Shown piece by piece: positions 9,259-19,080 of a DNA stretch of 64,000 nt. Each line of letters starts with the position of its first letter. Positions within the stretch are counted from its first letter, which is position 1. The notes under the pieces are model-generated. The model had not been told where the DNA came from. It did not search any database and was given only the letters and a program-made list of their open reading frames with translations. Both the position numbers and the translations under genes were made by a program. The stretch comes from Pyropia yezoensis (Eukaryota > Rhodophyta > Bangiophyceae > Bangiales > Bangiaceae). The stretch spans positions 9,352,375 to 9,416,374 of the forward strand of contig CM020619.1 of assembly GCA_009829735.1 (NCBI GenBank). Reading direction: 5' to 3'.

Positions 9259-11202
9259 TCACAGAAGCCCGTCCATGTACCGCAGCACGTCCCGCACGCC
9301 CGGGTCGGCCACGTCCCACCCTCGCCCCCCCCCCAGGCTGCGGAGGGCGAGAATTTTGAAGCTCGCCTCGACCATCCCACACCCCGCAATGGCGCCCGCA
9401 GCAGAGACAGCACCCACCTCGCCCAGGTCCCGCACTAGCACCCGCTGGGAGTAGTGGTGCTCGACACCGTAGCCGAGAGCCTCCACTAGCGGCTCCAGCC
9501 ACGCGTCCCGGCCGGTCAGCTGGTACAGAGCCTTGCACGCAGCGTACTTTACCAGCGGCGTCTTGCTGGTGGCGAGCGTCTCGAGCGCGACCGCTATGTC
9601 GGCGGCGCCTTCGCCGACGCTCGCGTCGCCGTCACCGCCGCCGCCGCCGTCGGCCGCACCTGAGCCACCTACCACCCCCCCTGCCGCCAGGTGGCCGTAC
9701 GCCTTGGCCAGCCACTCCACCGGCTGGTCCTCCCGCCCCCCCCCTACAACCCCCGCGTCAAGGTTGGGGGTCATGGTCGTCCGGCGGGAGCGGTCCTCTC
9801 CGGCGCGACGGGCGGCAAAGACCGCCTCGAGGCGGGCACGGACGTCGGGCTCCAACGCAGACAGGTCAAAGAGGGACTCTTGGCGGGCGTAGCCGCTCGC
9901 CGCCGACGCCACCCGCGTCTGCACCGCCGCAGCGGCGACGAGGGCGCGCCCGAGGGTGTCGGCCGCCGCTGCCGCCGCCGCTGCCGCGTCGGCAGCCAGG
10001 GCGGGGGACGCGGCAGTCGCGCCCGCCGCGCCGCTGCCGGGCGGGCGGCGGAGCCCGCGGGCCGCCACCCCAGCTAGCGCCTCGGCGGCGCGGTAGCGGA
10101 GAAAGTAGTCGGGAGAGGACAGGCAGCCGGTCAGGGCGGCAAAGGTTTCCGCCTCGGGGGGCGCCATGGCGCCCAACGCGAGCGCCGCCCGTCGCCGCAG
10201 CCGGTCGGGCGCCGCCGGGTTGACCAGCACCCCCCGCACGGCAGTCACCGCGGGTGCCACCTTGAAGCGGTACACCCACCAGAGGGCGTAGTAGCGGTGG
10301 GACGCGGGCGCCCCCGAGTCCCCAATCGTCGCCACCGCTTCCTCCACTGACCGGGGGCACGCGTCGGGGGCGTCCTCCTCGCCGGGTGGCGCGTCGACGT
10401 CGGCGCCCCCGTTGGGGGCGCCCGACAGGAAAAAGCTGGCGCCCAGGTCCCCCGCCTCGGACAGGTAGTCGAGATCCTCCCCCGACGGGCCGCCGCCGCC
10501 GCCGTCACCGGCGGCGGCGCGGCCGTCACCGCCCGCCCCCCCGCCGCCAAGCGCCGCCGCACGGGTGGCCATGGACCGCACCGCCGCCACCCCATCCGCC
10601 CCCGCCGTATCATAGACCGCCCGCAGGTCGGGGTCAGATAGCACCGCGTACGCGGCGGCCACGTCGGCCATGTCGGCCGCCACGGCGGGGGTGCCGTCGG
10701 CAGCCACCGCCGCCACCCCCGCGGTGTCGGGATGCGCTGAGCGGGCGGCGGCAAGGTAAGCGGCACGGATGGTCGACGCGGTGGCGGCGTCGCGGTCGGC
10801 CACACCGAGGAGGTCGTACAGGTCGGTGGGTGGCAGCGGAGGGGCGGCGGTGGCAGCAGAAGCAGAGTCAGCGGATACAGAGGCGACGGGTGCCGCAGGA
10901 GCAGCGGGGGCTGCGGAGGCGGCGGGGGCGGCGGGGGCGGCGGGGGCGGCGGAGGCGGCGGAGGCGGCGGAGGCGGCGGAGGCGGCGGAGGCGGCGGGGG
11001 AGGAAAGCGGAGTGGATGGGACGGTTGGCGGGGCAACCGCAGCGGCAGGCGGCGGGTTAGAAGAGGGGGTGGCGGCCGGGGGGTTTGCTGTCACCACCAC
11101 CAGTCGCCGGATAGGACGGACGCCGCGGGTAGACCCAGAGCGCCGTCCGCGGGGGGGGCACAGCGGGGGTGGGGCGGCGACGAAGGCCATCGCTGGAGAC
11201 AA
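9259..11202 (-). CDS. J-domain protein fused to a CpcE-type phycocyanobilin lyase, plastid-targeted
   Basis: A 647-residue single-exon ORF. Residues 1-40 (MAFVAAPP near the start, Arg/Ser-rich, almost no acids) look like a red-algal plastid transit peptide; M5 is an alternative start. An Ala/Pro/Ser linker at about 68-106 is followed by a J-domain at about 127-200 with the diagnostic HPD at 157-159 and AYAVLSDPDLRAVYD. Residues about 285-647 match the CpcE/HEAT-repeat bilin lyase layout from end to end: ASHRYYALWWVYRF (299-312), repeats ending ALALGAMA and AAEALAGVA, KYAACKALYQLTG (552-564), ASFKILALRSL and the terminal RYMDGLL. Cyanobacterial CpcE pairs with CpcF to attach phycocyanobilin to alpha-phycocyanin; this protein probably acts in plastid phycobilisome assembly. 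CpcE is normally under 300 residues and carries no J-domain, so the fusion is notable. Confidence 0.88.
   Translation of the reverse strand: MSPAMAFVAAPPPLCPPRGRRSGSTRGVRPIRRLVVVTANPPAATPSSNPPPAAAVAPPTVPSTPLSSPAASAASAASAASAASAAPAAPAAPAASAAPAAPAAPVASVSADSASAATAAPPLPPTDLYDLLGVADRDAATASTIRAAYLAAARSAHPDTAGVAAVAADGTPAVAADMADVAAAYAVLSDPDLRAVYDTAGADGVAAVRSMATRAAALGGGGAGGDGRAAAGDGGGGGPSGEDLDYLSEAGDLGASFFLSGAPNGGADVDAPPGEEDAPDACPRSVEEAVATIGDSGAPASHRYYALWWVYRFKVAPAVTAVRGVLVNPAAPDRLRRRAALALGAMAPPEAETFAALTGCLSSPDYFLRYRAAEALAGVAARGLRRPPGSGAAGATAASPALAADAAAAAAAAADTLGRALVAAAAVQTRVASAASGYARQESLFDLSALEPDVRARLEAVFAARRAGEDRSRRTTMTPNLDAGVVGGGREDQPVEWLAKAYGHLAAGGVVGGSGAADGGGGGDGDASVGEGAADIAVALETLATSKTPLVKYAACKALYQLTGRDAWLEPLVEALGYGVEHHYSQRVLVRDLGEVGAVSAAGAIAGCGMVEASFKILALRSLGGGRGWDVADPGVRDVLRYMDGLL
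10905..11000. repeat. Short tandem repeat (9-bp-like units) encoding the Ala/Ser/Pro linker
   Basis: Near-perfect ggaggcggc/gggggcggc units inside the DnaJ-CpcE gene. They code for Ser-Ala-Ala and Pro-Ala-Ala triplets on the minus strand, so length changes would stay in frame and alter only linker length. Confidence 0.8.
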
Positions 11203-11831
11203 AAGTGTGTGTCAGGCCGGTGATGTCGAACGGTCAGACCAGGATGGGACGAGGGCAGCAGGGGGGATAGAGGGGTGGGGGGGGCGAGAGTGGAGAGGTA
11301 AAGGGGAGGTGACGCGGAAGGGGGTCGGGGAAAATGGCCGATGACGCCGGGGTGACGACCTGCCGTTCGAGGAGGTCGAAGGCTCGAAGGAGGTGGGAAG
11401 AAGACGGCTGGCTTCGCAGGTCGCAATGATGAGCAGAGACGAGATCATGCAGGGGCGCCTCTCGTGACGGGGAATGGACTTCCCACCATCGTCGGCACGT
11501 TGCCCTTCCCGAGTAATTGGGCATGGGAAGTCCCCGTGCAGGCATAGAAGGGCTTCCCGCGACGTGTCAGTGCTGGACCCGATCCCCAGCGGACTGCAGG
11601 CCACGGGATCGCCACCCATCGAGTCGTCCGCATCGCCCTCGCCCTCTCCCATTGCTCCTCGAAGCAGCCTGCTTCTCCTCTTGCGGTACCAGCGAGAGGT
11701 CACGCACCTTGCCCTCTTCCCTCGCCCTCTCCCCCGCTTCGCAGCTTCTCTTTCCTGATTGTAGCCTGCCATTCTTCATCCTGTGCCTTGGCGGGGCGCA
11801 CCCCCGCGGTTGCATCGCTGCGCCGCTCCCA
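11203..11831. promoter_or_regulatory. Shared intergenic region between two divergent genes (DnaJ-CpcE and ArgJ)
   Basis: About 630 bp separates the two start codons, so both promoters and 5' leaders must lie here. Frames run through it on both strands, but none has recognisable content upstream of the chosen starts. No specific core motif is claimed. Confidence 0.5.
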
Positions 11832-13364
11832 ATGGCCGCCTCTTCCGCTTTTGTCTTTGCCGCCGCCGGTGCGACGAGGCCCTGCCCCTCCCGCGCCTCT
11901 GCGGTGGGCAGCCGGTCTGCCTGGGCGGGCGCCCTCTCCCCCCCCCGGCATTTTGCACGGGTGCCGGCTTTGGCGCCGCGGCTGCCGGCAGACCTCCCGC
12001 CGGCCCCCCCCCGGCAGCAGCTCCCCCCTCCCCCAACGATGGCCACCCCCACTCCCCCCACTCCAACGCCCGTGACGGTTGAGACCGGCGGAGACCCCGC
12101 CGGGTGGACCACCCTCCGGGACGGGGGCGTCACGTCCGCGGCGGGCTTTGCCGCCGCCGCCACCACGGCGGGGCTGAAGGCGTCGGGGACGCCCGACATG
12201 GCGGTGATCCTGGTCACCACCGCCGAACCCGCCACCGCCGCCGCCGTCTTGACGCAGTCAGTCGTGCGGGCGGCGCCAGTTGACCTGTGCGCAGCGCACC
12301 TGACCGAGGCGGGCGGCGTCGCACGGGCGGTGGTGGTCAACTCGGGGCAGGCCAACGCGTGTACGGGAGCAGACGGGGAGGCAGACGCGGCGGCCATGGC
12401 AGCGGCGGTGGCGACCGCGGCGGCGTGTGCGCCGTCCCAGGTGCTGGTGGCGAGCACGGGGGTCATTGGCAAGCGGGTCGATATGGCCAAGTACGAGGCG
12501 GCCGTGCCCGGCCTGGTGGGCGCTGCCACCGCCAACGGCGGCGCCACCGCGGCGCGTGCCATCCTCACCACGGACCTGGTAGAAAAGACTGCGTGTGTGA
12601 CGGGCACCATTGGTGGCAAGACCGTCACGGTGGGGGGGATGGCCAAGGGCAGCGGTATGATCCACCCCAACATGGCCACGATGCTCGGCTTTGTCACTAC
12701 AGACGCGGCGGTCGAGCCGGCGGTGTGGGCTGCCATGGTATCTGCTGCCGCCGACGCCTCTTTCAACGCCATCACCGTCGACGGGGATACGTCCACGAAC
12801 GACTCACTCGTCGGCCTGGCGTCGGGGGCGGCGGGCAACGTGGCCATTACGGACGGGGCGTCGGCTGATGGGCAGTCGCTCGCCGCCGCCCTCACTGTCG
12901 TTTGTGTGCGGCTGGCCAAGGCGATTGCGCGCGACGGCGAGGGCGCAACCGTCCTCCTCGAGGTGTCGGTCACGGGCGCGTCGACCGACGCGGACGCGCG
13001 GGCGGTGGCGCGGGCAGTGGCGGGGTCGTCACTGACCAAGGCGGCGGTGTACGGGCGAGACCCCAACTGGGGGCGCATCGCCGCCGCGGCGGGGCGGGCG
13101 GGCGTGCCTTTTGACCAGACCCGCCTGGGCGTGTCGCTCGGCGGCGTGCCGCTGATGGTGGGCGGCACGCCCGTGCCCTACGATGAGACTGCCGTCAGTG
13201 GCTACATGGCCGCCGCGGCAGCGTCGACGGCCTATCTCGGGCAGGGCGGAGAGGACACGGTGCGGCTGGACGTGGCGCTTGGGGGGGGGCCGGGCGCGGG
13301 CGTCGCGTGGGGATGCGACCTCACGTACAAGTATGTGGAGATCAACGCCGAGTACACCACCTGA
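11832..13364 (+). CDS. argJ: Glutamate N-acetyltransferase / N-acetylornithine acetyltransferase (ArgJ), plastid-targeted
   Basis: Predicted 510 residues. ArgJ moves the acetyl group from N-acetylornithine to glutamate, closing the cyclic arginine pathway (EC 2.3.1.35; many also have EC 2.3.1.1). The N-terminal ~80 residues (MAASSAFVFAAAG, then Ser/Arg/Pro-rich) are an organelle-targeting leader. The mature part begins near GWTTLRDGGVTSAAGF. The self-cleavage motif GSGMIHPNMATMLGF is intact, with cleavage expected between Ala282 and Thr283 to give alpha and beta chains and expose the Thr nucleophile. Other family motifs: VVVNSGQANACTG, STGVIGKR, ITVDGDTSTNDS and YGRDPNWGRIAAAAGRAG, with C-terminal YVEINAEYTT. 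The frame is open further upstream, but 11832 is the first ATG giving a plausible transit peptide. Single exon; divergent from the DnaJ-CpcE gene. Confidence 0.96.
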   Translation: MAASSAFVFAAAGATRPCPSRASAVGSRSAWAGALSPPRHFARVPALAPRLPADLPPAPPRQQLPPPPTMATPTPPTPTPVTVETGGDPAGWTTLRDGGVTSAAGFAAAATTAGLKASGTPDMAVILVTTAEPATAAAVLTQSVVRAAPVDLCAAHLTEAGGVARAVVVNSGQANACTGADGEADAAAMAAAVATAAACAPSQVLVASTGVIGKRVDMAKYEAAVPGLVGAATANGGATAARAILTTDLVEKTACVTGTIGGKTVTVGGMAKGSGMIHPNMATMLGFVTTDAAVEPAVWAAMVSAAADASFNAITVDGDTSTNDSLVGLASGAAGNVAITDGASADGQSLAAALTVVCVRLAKAIARDGEGATVLLEVSVTGASTDADARAVARAVAGSSLTKAAVYGRDPNWGRIAAAAGRAGVPFDQTRLGVSLGGVPLMVGGTPVPYDETAVSGYMAAAAASTAYLGQGGEDTVRLDVALGGGPGAGVAWGCDLTYKYVEINAEYTT

Positions 13365-14078
13365 CGAAAGCTGCGCTTGACAGCCGTGATTGAGCTGACG
13401 GGAAAGGGACGCTATCTGACGAGGAAGATACATATGAACACCACCTGATGGGGTTGGTGGTGTGACCGGGGGGTCAAGCAGGGTCACGATTGGGCGCGCT
13501 ATTCGTGCACTCGCGTGTGCCCATGCCACGCCCTCCCGACTGTAGACGATGGGTCGCGACTTGGACAGGCGTCGAACAATTTGGCACTTTGCGCCAACCG
13601 TCACGCCTCTCTACCCGCCAGATGCAGATACAGATGCCCTCCTCAGCACGCCGCAGCCACCAATTTGGTGTCGTCAACTGGCGGCGGCGGAACAGCGTCA
13701 CAGGAACTGCAAATCAGAACAAAGCGATTTTTCGGCTGCCTTCAGTTCCTTGGTCGCCATGGGAATGCCAGCGGACTGGCGGATTTTCGTTATATAGAAG
13801 TTCGCCCAGCTCGAGACCAGTCAGCAGACCACTGCAGACTCTCACGTGATCCCGTGTGCCTCTTACGACAAGTCGCGCTGAGCAGGGGCCCTCATGCGGC
13901 GCGTAATCGACGGCGGTTAATGAGGTCCCTGTCAGGACCGCGGCTGGGGGGCGGCAGGGCAGCAGCATTCAGGGTGTAGAATACGGGATGTTTTTTTCCG
14001 GCTGTTTCGGGAGCGGGTCCACCCTGACCTACCTCACATGCACTGCTAGCGTCCCCCATCCACACGAGCAGTCCCCGC
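13365..14078. other. Intergenic, nothing recognised
   Basis: 3' flank of argJ and 3' flank of the minus-strand gene that ends at 14079. Only short unsupported frames. Confidence 0.5.
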
Positions 14079-15759
14079 TTAATCGAGCTCCTCAAGCAGC
14101 CCGTCTCCGACGGCCTCCGCAGAGTAGCCGTCGTCGTCGCCGTCATCATCGTCGCCGCCGTCCGCAACCGCACCACCAGCACCTGCAGCAGCCGCACCAG
14201 ACTCCCGCGGAGGCGGGCGGTTCGCGGTGGCGCGCAGGGGTGAGGCGGCGTCAACAAGACGCAGCCCGTTGCACGTCTCGGGCAAGCGCCAGTACACGCG
14301 GTCGAGCGTCGCCAGCTCCCGGATCCATGGCTGCCGATGTCCCTCATTCACACCGGCAGCGGTGGCCTGCGCCGCCAGCCCGCCGTAAGCACGGAGCTTC
14401 AGGTGCTCCCGGACCTTGGTGGACACCAGGGCCATTTGGGCGAGAATGCACACAACCGTCTTGTCCGCGCTGTCGGGAGACGACTCCTCAAAGAGATGCC
14501 CAGCTCCGAGAGCGGCAAACATGTTGGAAGCGCCTGCCAGCAGCGCTTTCTTTCCAAAGCCCTCCGAGATGTAGCGGTCGCCCGACAGGAGATGGATGGC
14601 CTCCTCCCGGGTGAGGGTGAGCACCGTCCGGTTCCGGCTGCCCGTGACCAATACTTGGCGCCCCATCCCGGTGCTGTCGTTGATGCTCGAGATAAAACCC
14701 TTGACGGCCGCCTTTCCCAGGTTTTCGTAAAAGTGTGACACGGCGCGCCGGAGGTAGCGGTAGGCGACGATTGTGCTCGACGCCCTGCTGTTCCGGCGCC
14801 GCGAGGCAGGGATCCGCGTCATAAGCTTGGCGTTGGCTTCCTCCTCTGTGAAGCCCAGGTGGCCGGCCACGAGGTCCACCAGCGTGAGGTTGTGCTCCCC
14901 CATCGTCTTGTACGCCTCCCACGGCTTCCGGGCGGTAATGAAGTCCTGCTTAAGCTTGATGAGCATGTTCTTCTGTGGAAGGGAGCAAGCCAGAAGATAA
15001 ACAACAACAGCAGCAGGACAAGCAGCACCAAGACAGGAACTACCCTCTGAGTAAAATATGTCGTCAGTTGCCGCAACGGCACAGAGCACAAAGTACGCCC
15101 TCGTTCCCGCACCGCGCCGGCACCAATGGCTACCCCAGGTCCTCTTCGACACGCCCACACCAATTTAGCACGGCGGCACCATCCCGGAGACACGCAAAAC
15201 GCACCCGCACGACACCAACCCATGCGTGCGGGTCCTCCGCGGCTTCGCTCATGTCCCCATCTCCGCCGTCAGCCGTCCGGCGCTCGATCAAGTCGTCGAC
15301 CTTCTTCTCCAGCCGCGCCATCACTACGCGGTCCTCCATTCGAGAGTTGGCGATCTGTTCGACGGCGACCGCCAGGCGGTCAATCTTGGTCATGCCGGCC
15401 GCGACTTGGCGGCCCAGATCATTTGTCGTAGCGCGCTGCTCCGTGATGGCGCCTCGCACCGTCGCGAAGCTGCGCCTCACGGCCGTGAGCACGTCTGCCA
15501 CGGTGAGCTCATCCTCCTCGTCGGCGTCCGACTGGGCCGCCGGACCGGGACGCGCAAGACCCCCGGCTCCCGACGGAACTGGGGAAGCCGACCGGGGGCG
15601 CGCGGTCGACGCACGCGTGCCACGGCGGTTACGCACACGGCCGGTGGGCGCCGCGGAAGGAGCAGTTGCGCCTGGATGCTTTGTGCCACCCAAGGAGAAG
15701 CAGGCGACTATGACAGGGCGAAGCTGGCGGCACTTCGCGGCGCATTGGCCCCATATCAT
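14079..15759 (-). CDS. Hypothetical two-exon protein, complement(join(14079..14972, 15205..15759))
   Basis: Not recognised. Exon 1 carries a basic Ala/Pro/Arg-rich N-terminus, an acidic patch (DADEEDELTVADV) and a coiled-coil-like stretch at about 85-160 (AVEQIANSRMEDRVVMARLEKK). The proposed donor is CGG|GTGCGT at 15204 and the acceptor ...CTTCCACAG at 14973, both in phase 0, giving 482 residues. Exon 2 (KNMLIKLKQDF..., GHLGFTEEEANAKLMTRIPASRRRN, TGSRNRTVLTLTREEAIHLL) looks globular and ends in an acidic, Gly-rich tail. Its 5' end overlaps an opposite-strand transposase-like ORF (15710-17071), so the two may be the divergent genes of one mobile element. The first-exon start is uncertain because of that overlap. 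Confidence 0.45.
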
Positions 15760-17071
15760 TGCCGGCCTTATAGGACCCGCTGATCCTGAGCGGCTCGTCG
15801 CTTTGGCTGCTCCGCGGCAGCCAGGTGCAGGTGATGAGGATGCGGGATGCGACGACTATGACGACTTGGGGCCAGAAGAGGACGACGAGGAGGCCCATCA
15901 GCCCACCCCCGCCGGCATCTCGATTGGGGCAGGCTCCGCGTACCACGCACGTTTTGGCGACATGCCCGTGGCGGACGCTGTACAGGACATGTTCTGCCAG
16001 GCTGCCAAGCTGGGTGGATTATTCATGGGCGACAATAAGGGCGACACTGTCAACACGACAGCGAGTGAGGTGACCGAGATGGTGGATTGCGCTCGAAAGC
16101 TTGGCCGGTCCGCCCAGCTCCTCCTCGGCCCTGTGCACACGTCAAAGCTGCACCGGTTGATGCGTCACCTTCGCTCAGAGCTGGGGCTCCGTGGCAACCT
16201 CTGGGAAGGTGACACCGGCCACAATGAGTCCCTGCACAAGATTTGCAAGCGGATGTACCAGCGGTCGAACAAGCGTGGCCCTATTCTTGCGCTGCAGATG
16301 ATGCGCGGTGAGCAGGCTCAGACGGAGGTGCTACGCGGCATCTCGGACAGCAGCAACGACGACGAGGACGAGTCTGAGGACGAAGAGCGCGTCGAGGAGC
16401 GGAACGCGGTGACAGACTCGCATGCGGAGGACGTCCTCGCCGTCCCGCTCAAGACTCTGCACCTGAGCACACGCGGGGTGCGTGTCCCGCTCGAGAGTCT
16501 CTGTGGCCTTTCCGGGTTGTCGGACCTTGCGCACTTGCTGGAATTGGACGTATCGCAGACGGTTACTGTCGCCAAGACGCTCAAGTTTTACGCACAGTTT
16601 GAGTGGGGGGCAGTGCCGCGCATCCAGTTCCTGCGCGCCACCATGTCGTTCAACAAGGCGCCGTGGTTTGACCACGTGAGATACAAGGGCGACGACGGAA
16701 CGGTGCGCTGGGGTGAGGCGAGACTGGTGCTGCGTCAGGTCGGGCACCTGCAGCGCCATTGCGTTGTCATTAAGCGCATGCGCGTTATCGCCGCCCGGCC
16801 GGGGTGTGTCCTGACGGCGCATGGATGCCAGCGGCTCGCCTGGGACTTTCTCACCCCCGAGAGCATGTGGCCCGCTGTAGAGGTGGTGGACGTTAACCGT
16901 CTACTTCGTCTGGAGCACATCTCTCCCGACTGGCAAGACCTCGCCGACCGTTGCGGGATGCGCGTCATGCCATCCAAGCAGACGATTTCTCGCGAGGAGA
17001 ATCACGCCGCGCGCTTCTTTGTGAACGCCTTTTACCCGTGGACATCGCGCAGGGCTGTAGGCCAACTTTGA
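15710..17071 (+). CDS. Transposase-like / mobile-element-derived protein, probably a C-terminal part
   Basis: A frame of about 450 codons with convincing coding character from about 15770 on. An acidic region (DYDDLGPEEDDEEAHQ) is followed by a conserved-looking block KLHRLMRHLRSELGLRGNLW and GDTGHNESLHKICKRMYQRSNKRGP. That block resembles the tail of DDE transposases of large DNA transposons (CACTA/KDZ-like), though I cannot name the family. A second acidic stretch (SSNDDEDESEDEERVEE) and a C-terminal domain rich in Trp/Arg/Val follow. No catalytic triad is visible, so the N-terminal catalytic part is missing or lies in an exon I cannot place. The same frame is open back to 14975, but there it only mirrors the opposite-strand gene. 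The start at 15710 is a guess. Confidence 0.4.
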   Translation: MTGRSWRHFAAHWPHIIAGLIGPADPERLVALAAPRQPGAGDEDAGCDDYDDLGPEEDDEEAHQPTPAGISIGAGSAYHARFGDMPVADAVQDMFCQAAKLGGLFMGDNKGDTVNTTASEVTEMVDCARKLGRSAQLLLGPVHTSKLHRLMRHLRSELGLRGNLWEGDTGHNESLHKICKRMYQRSNKRGPILALQMMRGEQAQTEVLRGISDSSNDDEDESEDEERVEERNAVTDSHAEDVLAVPLKTLHLSTRGVRVPLESLCGLSGLSDLAHLLELDVSQTVTVAKTLKFYAQFEWGAVPRIQFLRATMSFNKAPWFDHVRYKGDDGTVRWGEARLVLRQVGHLQRHCVVIKRMRVIAARPGCVLTAHGCQRLAWDFLTPESMWPAVEVVDVNRLLRLEHISPDWQDLADRCGMRVMPSKQTISREENHAARFFVNAFYPWTSRRAVGQL

Positions 17072-17463
17072 AGCGGCTCACTAGTGAGGGACGCGAAGAG
17101 AATAGAGAGGGTTGCGACGGCCTTTCATTCATCTTGTGGACGGTGAGAACGGAGAGTGGACTGGGATGGAATGTCATCGATGTGGGGTCCGTGAGAAGGG
17201 GGTGGACAGAGGGTACATGCCACGTTTGTGTCACGGTTTCATGCGCGTCTTGCGCATCCTTAACGGGACGTCGCCTCCATGGCCCTTTCGCTTGGGCGCC
17301 GGGCCGCGACAGACACCACGATGCGAAGCTAGGGGTGCCCCAGCCAACAGCACACCTCCTGCACATGAACCGATGTAGAAAACTCGTTTGTGACGCCGGG
17401 ATGGGGAGGGCGACGGCGTCAGGCGATGGTGACGGCGCCGTAACAAATAGCCGGATGAGGGGA
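17072..17463. other. Intergenic, nothing recognised
   Basis: Follows the stop of the transposase-like ORF. One frame continues into the tandem repeat to the right but has no recognisable domain. Confidence 0.4.
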
Positions 17464-17690
17464 GCCTCGGCGCCGCTGCAAAGGGCGGCATGGGCAGGGC
17501 GACGGCAGCAGCGCGACGGCCACGGTGCGAGGGCCTCGGCGCCGCTGCAAAGGGCGGCATGGGCAGGGCGACGGCAGCAGCGCGACGGCCACGGTGCGAG
17601 GGCCTCGGCGCCGCTGCAAAGGGCGGCATGGGCAGGGCGACGGCAGCAGCGCGACGGCCACGGTGCGACGGCCTCGGCGCCGCTTCACTG
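17464..17690. repeat. 69-bp tandem repeat, about 3.3 copies
   Basis: Units begin gcctcggcgccgctgcaaag at 17464, 17533, 17602 and 17671, an exact 69-bp step. 69 is a multiple of three, so each frame reads a repeating 23-residue peptide (for example APLQRAAWAGRRQQRDGHGA). Related, more diverged units continue to about 18110. Openness on both strands suggests minisatellite expansion in GC-rich DNA and not a conserved protein. Confidence 0.85.
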
Positions 17691-19080
17691 AGCGAGATGA
17701 GCAGGGCGACGGCGTCGGCGCGATGGCCGCGGTGCCGCTACGAAGAGCAGGAAGAGCAAGTCCGCGGCGACGCCGCCACAGACACACTGCCGTGACAATC
17801 GGTGAGAGTTTGGGAGGGCGACTGTCGCGGCGCAGCATCAAGTAACGGTACGGGAAGGGCAGCGGCGTCGCCGCCACAACCGCAGCCCAACAACACAGAG
17901 CCGCATTCGGAGGGCGGACGGTCAGGCGCCGAGGTGAGGAGGGCGGCGTCGGCGTCGCCACTGATACGGCGGCTCCAGGACGTATGCGGCGGGGGGGGCA
18001 ACGGGGTCGGCGCGACGGCCACGGTGCCGCAGCAAAGACCGGGATGGGGAGGGCGAGGGCGGCAGGCGACGGCAACGCCGCCACCTCAGTGAAGAAATCG
18101 GAAGGGTTGCAGCGATGAGTCGAGCCGGGCTGCAAGTGCGCTTGACTGGCTTCGATCCGCCTTCCACGCGCACACGCCTAATGCGTAATCTATCGCTTAG
18201 TAGGCAGTTAGCGGGCACTGCTCCCGCGAATGTGAGCAGGTCGACTGCTCATTGGCTGCCTAAGACAGGGACATGCAGGAAAGTCTGCTGAGACACACAG
18301 GATCGTGGCGCATGCTGGCCTCTTGCCGTTTTCCGGACGCGAGGGCTCACCGAAAAGCAGCTGGGCGTGCACCGGGGAGTTCCAGCTTGTGTCCGGTGGT
18401 CGATCCTATGACGAAAATCCGGTAGTGTTAGGGATTTTGGGTGTGCAGGCTTGTCCGGCGAGTAGTCTTATTGTCACTTCCTGTGACGAGGCCTGTGTGG
18501 CTCGTCTACGCCACGTGTGCGACGGGATCTTTTCGCTCTGCGGCAGTCGTCTGCCCCACGTGCCGCGCCTGGCGGCCACGCTGGTAGCAGCGCCACCCCA
18601 GGCCAGAATGGCCCTCTGCCGCGGCCACTCCCGCCCGCCGCACGGACGCCGCACGCCCGCCCGTGCCGCGCCCAGACCACAGACCCCTCGACACTCGTCG
18701 ACTGCTGCAGCGCACGTCTGGTGGGTGTCATGTCGCAGCGGGTTGGCTGCTACGCTCGGCTACCAACGGCGGCATCACCAACAGACACAGTCCACCCGCC
18801 CGTTACTGCCGCCTCCACCGTCACTGCAGCCATTCTTAGCGCGCACTAGCTCGCCACTGCGGGGTGTTGACGGGCTCGCACCGGTTCATCTGTACCAACC
18901 TCTGCTCGGGTGTCCGTCTCTGCAGTTGCCGCCGCCACCCGACCGTCTCGCCGGCTACCCAACCTGAGCACCCGCGTGCTGGCATTCGTTCCCTGCGCCA
19001 CCCTCCAGCTTTTGGGTGTCGACCCATTCGGCCTCCTCGGCTCGTCCCCTTCCTGCCGCCTGTTGGCCACTCCATCTGCC
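17691..19080. other. Degenerate repeat tail and upstream region of the CBS-domain gene
   Basis: To about 18110 it is an eroded version of the 69-bp minisatellite. 18120-19080 has normal composition and contains the promoter and leader of the gene at 19081. The coding frame is open upstream to 18910 without conserved content. Confidence 0.45.

Noticed and set aside
11567-13168. 533-codon minus-strand frame opposite ArgJ
   Set aside because: Pure mirror of the ArgJ coding sequence in GC-rich DNA; no domain and Ala/Thr/Ser-rich throughout.
14975-15700. 5' extension of the plus-strand transposase-like ORF
   Set aside because: Ser/Arg/Thr-rich mirror of the opposite-strand exon; coding character starts only near 15770.
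17464-17690. Possible CRISPR-like array
   Set aside because: Units are head-to-tail without unique spacers, and the DNA is nuclear eukaryotic.
16951-17691. 246-codon frame through the 69-bp repeats
   Set aside because: Half is repeat-derived and the rest mirrors or extends the transposase-like ORF in another frame; no conserved content.
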